Origin: Euhalothece natronophila Z-M001
GTDB taxonomy: Bacteria; Cyanobacteriota; Cyanobacteriia; Cyanobacteriales; Rubidibacteraceae
Direction: 5' to 3'
DNA length: 44,260 nt
Assembly: GCF_007904085.1 (NCBI RefSeq)
Contig: NZ_CP042329.1
Location: 1 to 44,260 of the forward strand
Shown here: positions 42,306 through 44,260 of the stretch, one piece after another
Position numbering within the stretch: position 1 is the first letter of the stretch
Layout: each line of letters opens with the position of its first letter
The notes under the pieces: generated by a model
Told to the model about the DNA's origin: nothing
Database searches by the model: none
What the model saw: the letters and a program-made list of their open reading frames with translations, nothing else
Made by a program: the position numbers and the translations under genes

Positions 42306-42586
42306 ATGTCAATTTATATCGGTAATCTAACTATTCAGCAACCCAAGAAGACTTGAGCGAGTTTTTGCTGATATGGAACAGTTAAGCGAGTTCATTTGCC
42401 TGCTGACCGAGAAACAGGTCGGATGAGAGGATTTGGCTTCGTTGAATGTCATCTGAAGTGAAGAATCCAATGCGATTTCTGAGCTTGATGGTGCAGAATG
42501 GATGGGGCGCGAATTAAAGGTTACCCCGCACGTCCTCGTGAAAATAAAATTCATTTGGTGGCGGTCGCAAAAACCAACGTTTCTAA
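42306..42586 (+). pseudogene. RRM protein (copy 2, several indels)
   Basis: Counterpart of 10409-10696 with about seven missing bases in 280, an error density far above the rest of the window. Confidence 0.85.
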
Positions 42587-42753
42587 GTCCTGAAAGTCTC
42601 TAGTATCATCACAATCACGCTTTGGGAGAGTAAATCAGTTTTGGGTAGGCTTTCCGAAAGCGTTTTTTAATTTTCTTCAAAAGTCTGTACTCTGTTCATC
42701 TGATCGTGTAATGTATATTGATGATATTGAAGTTATTTCGAGTTTGGATTTTC

Positions 42754-42802
42754 CTTAACACCCCCTTCAGATCAGGCTTCTAGAAATTGTGGAGGTGTTA
42801 AG
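42754..42802. terminator. Inverted repeat (copy 2)
   Basis: CTTAACACC and GGTGTTAAG; same as 10869-10918. Confidence 0.5.
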
Positions 42803-42817
42803 TATTTACCGCAAGGA

Positions 42818-43061
42818 TTAATAAAACCACTTTTTGGGAGGGCGACGACGGAAACGCGACCACCACGGCGGCGAGGAGAATGGTAAGCCTGTTTGTCACT
42901 TTCCTCCTCTACCTTGACATTGGTATCAGTCTCATGCGTCACGTACCTGAGAGGAAGTAGCAGCTTCAGCCCACTCATGGCACTGACTGACAAGGTTAAG
43001 GGAGTAGCTAATAGAACTAAGCCGAGAAGATGTTTGATTGGCGTTGGTTTAAGAATTTCAT
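42818..43061 (-). pseudogene. Secreted Arg-rich protein (copy 2, indels)
   Basis: Counterpart of 10934-11179; frames are broken in the signal peptide and in the basic tail. Confidence 0.75.
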
Positions 43062-43231
43062 GATGTTTTTCTACCTTTTTACCTTCACTTCTCCCATAGG
43101 TAGAAATTCATGTTTTATGCAACCGAATCGAAGAAAAATCTTAGTTCTCGCTACTTACTCTCCTGTAACCCCCTTTAAATGGTTTTTTTGAGCGATCTGC
43201 TAAAATCTATTGGGAGATTTAGTTTAATTTT

Positions 43232-44260
43232 CTAACGATTATTCTGGTTAAAAATTCCTCAAATAAGGGATCACCAAAATTCATGAAACGTAAGGAAGAA
43301 TCTTCAGCAAACACTTCTGGATAGAAGGTCACTTGATAAGTATTATTAGAGTCTTTGACTTGCCAAGTCTTGTCTCCGCGGTCTATCCACTCCACTCCCT
43401 GTGAAGCGAGAACCTGCGAGGTTGTCATTAATTGTTCAATTCCTTTTGGGGAAATAGGCGAGGTAGGAAGCGGTTTTGGACTTCTGCTAAATCTGCATCT
43501 ACATCTCTTGTTATTAGATCATCGACATCCATTTCCATCTGGACATTTTTTGAAATTTTGCTCAAATTCTGCCATTAAGACATCTTCTTCTTGGGGATCT
43601 GCACTCATGACCGCTTTTTCAATGAAGGTGGGAACTTCTGCGAGAATCGGTTGAACATGACCGACAACATTCTGAAATAAATTAATGCGATCGCGCAGCC
43701 GCCGATAAACTTTTGCTTCTACTGTTCCATCATAGTAAAGGTTATGAATCCTAACTGTAGAATATTGTTGTCCAATGCGATCCAATCGTCCGATTCGTTG
43801 TTCTACTCGCATCGGGTTCCAAGGTAAATCATAATTGATTAAAACCCCACAGGTTTGTAAGTTTAACCCCTCACTGGCTGATTCGGTACAAATTAACAGT
43901 TTGATTTCTCTATCCCGAAAACTACGTTTAATCTCTTCTTTGGGAACAATCCGCCATTTTTGATCTTCGTAAATTTCCCCACCTCGTCCTGAATAACACC
44001 CTAATTGTGTTCCATAGAGTTGCTGTAAGGATTCTCGCAAATAGTCCATTGTGTCGGTGTATTGGGTGAAGATAAGAATGCTTTCGCGGTTTAGAAATTC
44101 TTGACTGAGGAGACTGATGAGAAATGATAGTTTGCTGTCTTCTCCTGTATTCTCAAACTGACGCAGTAACTCTTCTAAATACTCGATTTCTTTCGGGTCA
44201 ACGGGTTCGGCTAAATATGATTCTAATCCAGAGATGACGGCATCATCTACTTCATCTAGT
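43232..44260 (-). pseudogene. 3' part of PLD-SNF2 helicase (copy 2, cut by window end)
   Basis: Counterpart of 11351-12380. Indels near 43240, 43475 and 43550 break the C-terminal frame; the part above 43550 (residues carrying ESASEGLNLQ and RIGRLDRIGQ) reads correctly. Confidence 0.85.

Larger units (their letters stand above)
31891..44260. repeat. Terminal overlap, copy 2 of the circular plasmid
   Basis: Repeats 1-12380 with small indels. It holds the better versions of the DUF499 gene start, psbA, parA and the small acidic gene. From about 41 kb to the end it is the poorer copy. Confidence 0.93.

Overview
The window reads as a circular cyanobacterial plasmid of about 31.9 kb, opened at an arbitrary point and carried past closure. 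Bases 1-12380 recur at 31891-44260. The two copies differ almost only by one-base (sometimes two- or three-base) insertions or deletions, mostly in homopolymers, and the differences are densest near the window ends. Genes broken in one copy are intact in the other, so most apparent frameshifts look like uncorrected long-read errors. Cyanobacterial origin is shown by psbA (photosystem II D1), frequent HIP1 octamers (GCGATCGC), a CyRepA1-like replication protein, an RRM RNA-binding protein and heptanucleotide tandem repeats. A unicellular lineage of the Halothece/Dactylococcopsis kind is only a guess.

Layout, using the better copy of each gene. 29.2-32.4 kb: DUF499 ATPase. 32.5-35.0 kb: a psbA cassette bounded by two copies of a 61-bp AT-rich repeat with a dyad. 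35.0-36.2 kb: parA and a small RHH partner (type Ib-like partition). 36.2-37.9 kb (4.3-6.0 kb): tnpB remnant, XRE regulator, small acidic hypothetical, Hsp20. 6.3-9.3 kb: DUF3800 protein, DUF4238 protein and a tyrosine recombinase. 9.4-10.2 kb: a BrnTA-type toxin-antitoxin pair and a duplicated recombinase tail. 10.4-11.2 kb: RRM protein and a small secreted Arg-rich protein. 11.35-14.45 kb: PLD-SNF2 helicase. 14.5-15.9 kb: solo TnpB element. 15.9-17.1 kb: VapBC, HigA and a truncated HigB. 17.2-19.9 kb: DUF1156 DNA methylase. 20.2-20.7 kb: DUF7680-like small protein. 20.7-22.1 kb: AT-rich non-coding region with dyads and phased ATGGTA repeats, then an RHH-like protein gene. 22.8-27.2 kb: winged-helix protein, a small broken ORF, the primase-helicase replication protein and a translationally coupled leader ORF. 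27.5-29.1 kb: eight-blade PQQ-like propeller protein and a BrnT-antitoxin fusion.

Three functional themes appear. (1) Plasmid maintenance: Rep, ParA/RHH, a second RHH protein with a phased repeat array, a recombinase and several addiction modules. (2) Anti-phage defence: helicase, methylase and DUF499 ATPase, the component set of helicase-methylase-ATPase (Hma-type) systems, all on the minus strand but split by the replication region and invaded by toxin-antitoxin and TnpB elements. (3) Light and stress cargo: an apparently functional Glu130 (high-light type) D1, Hsp20 and an RRM protein. The most unusual points are plasmid-borne psbA inside a duplicated partition-promoter segment, the phased ATGGTA array beside the RHH gene, the leader ORF overlapping rep, and the replicon embedded within a defence gene set.
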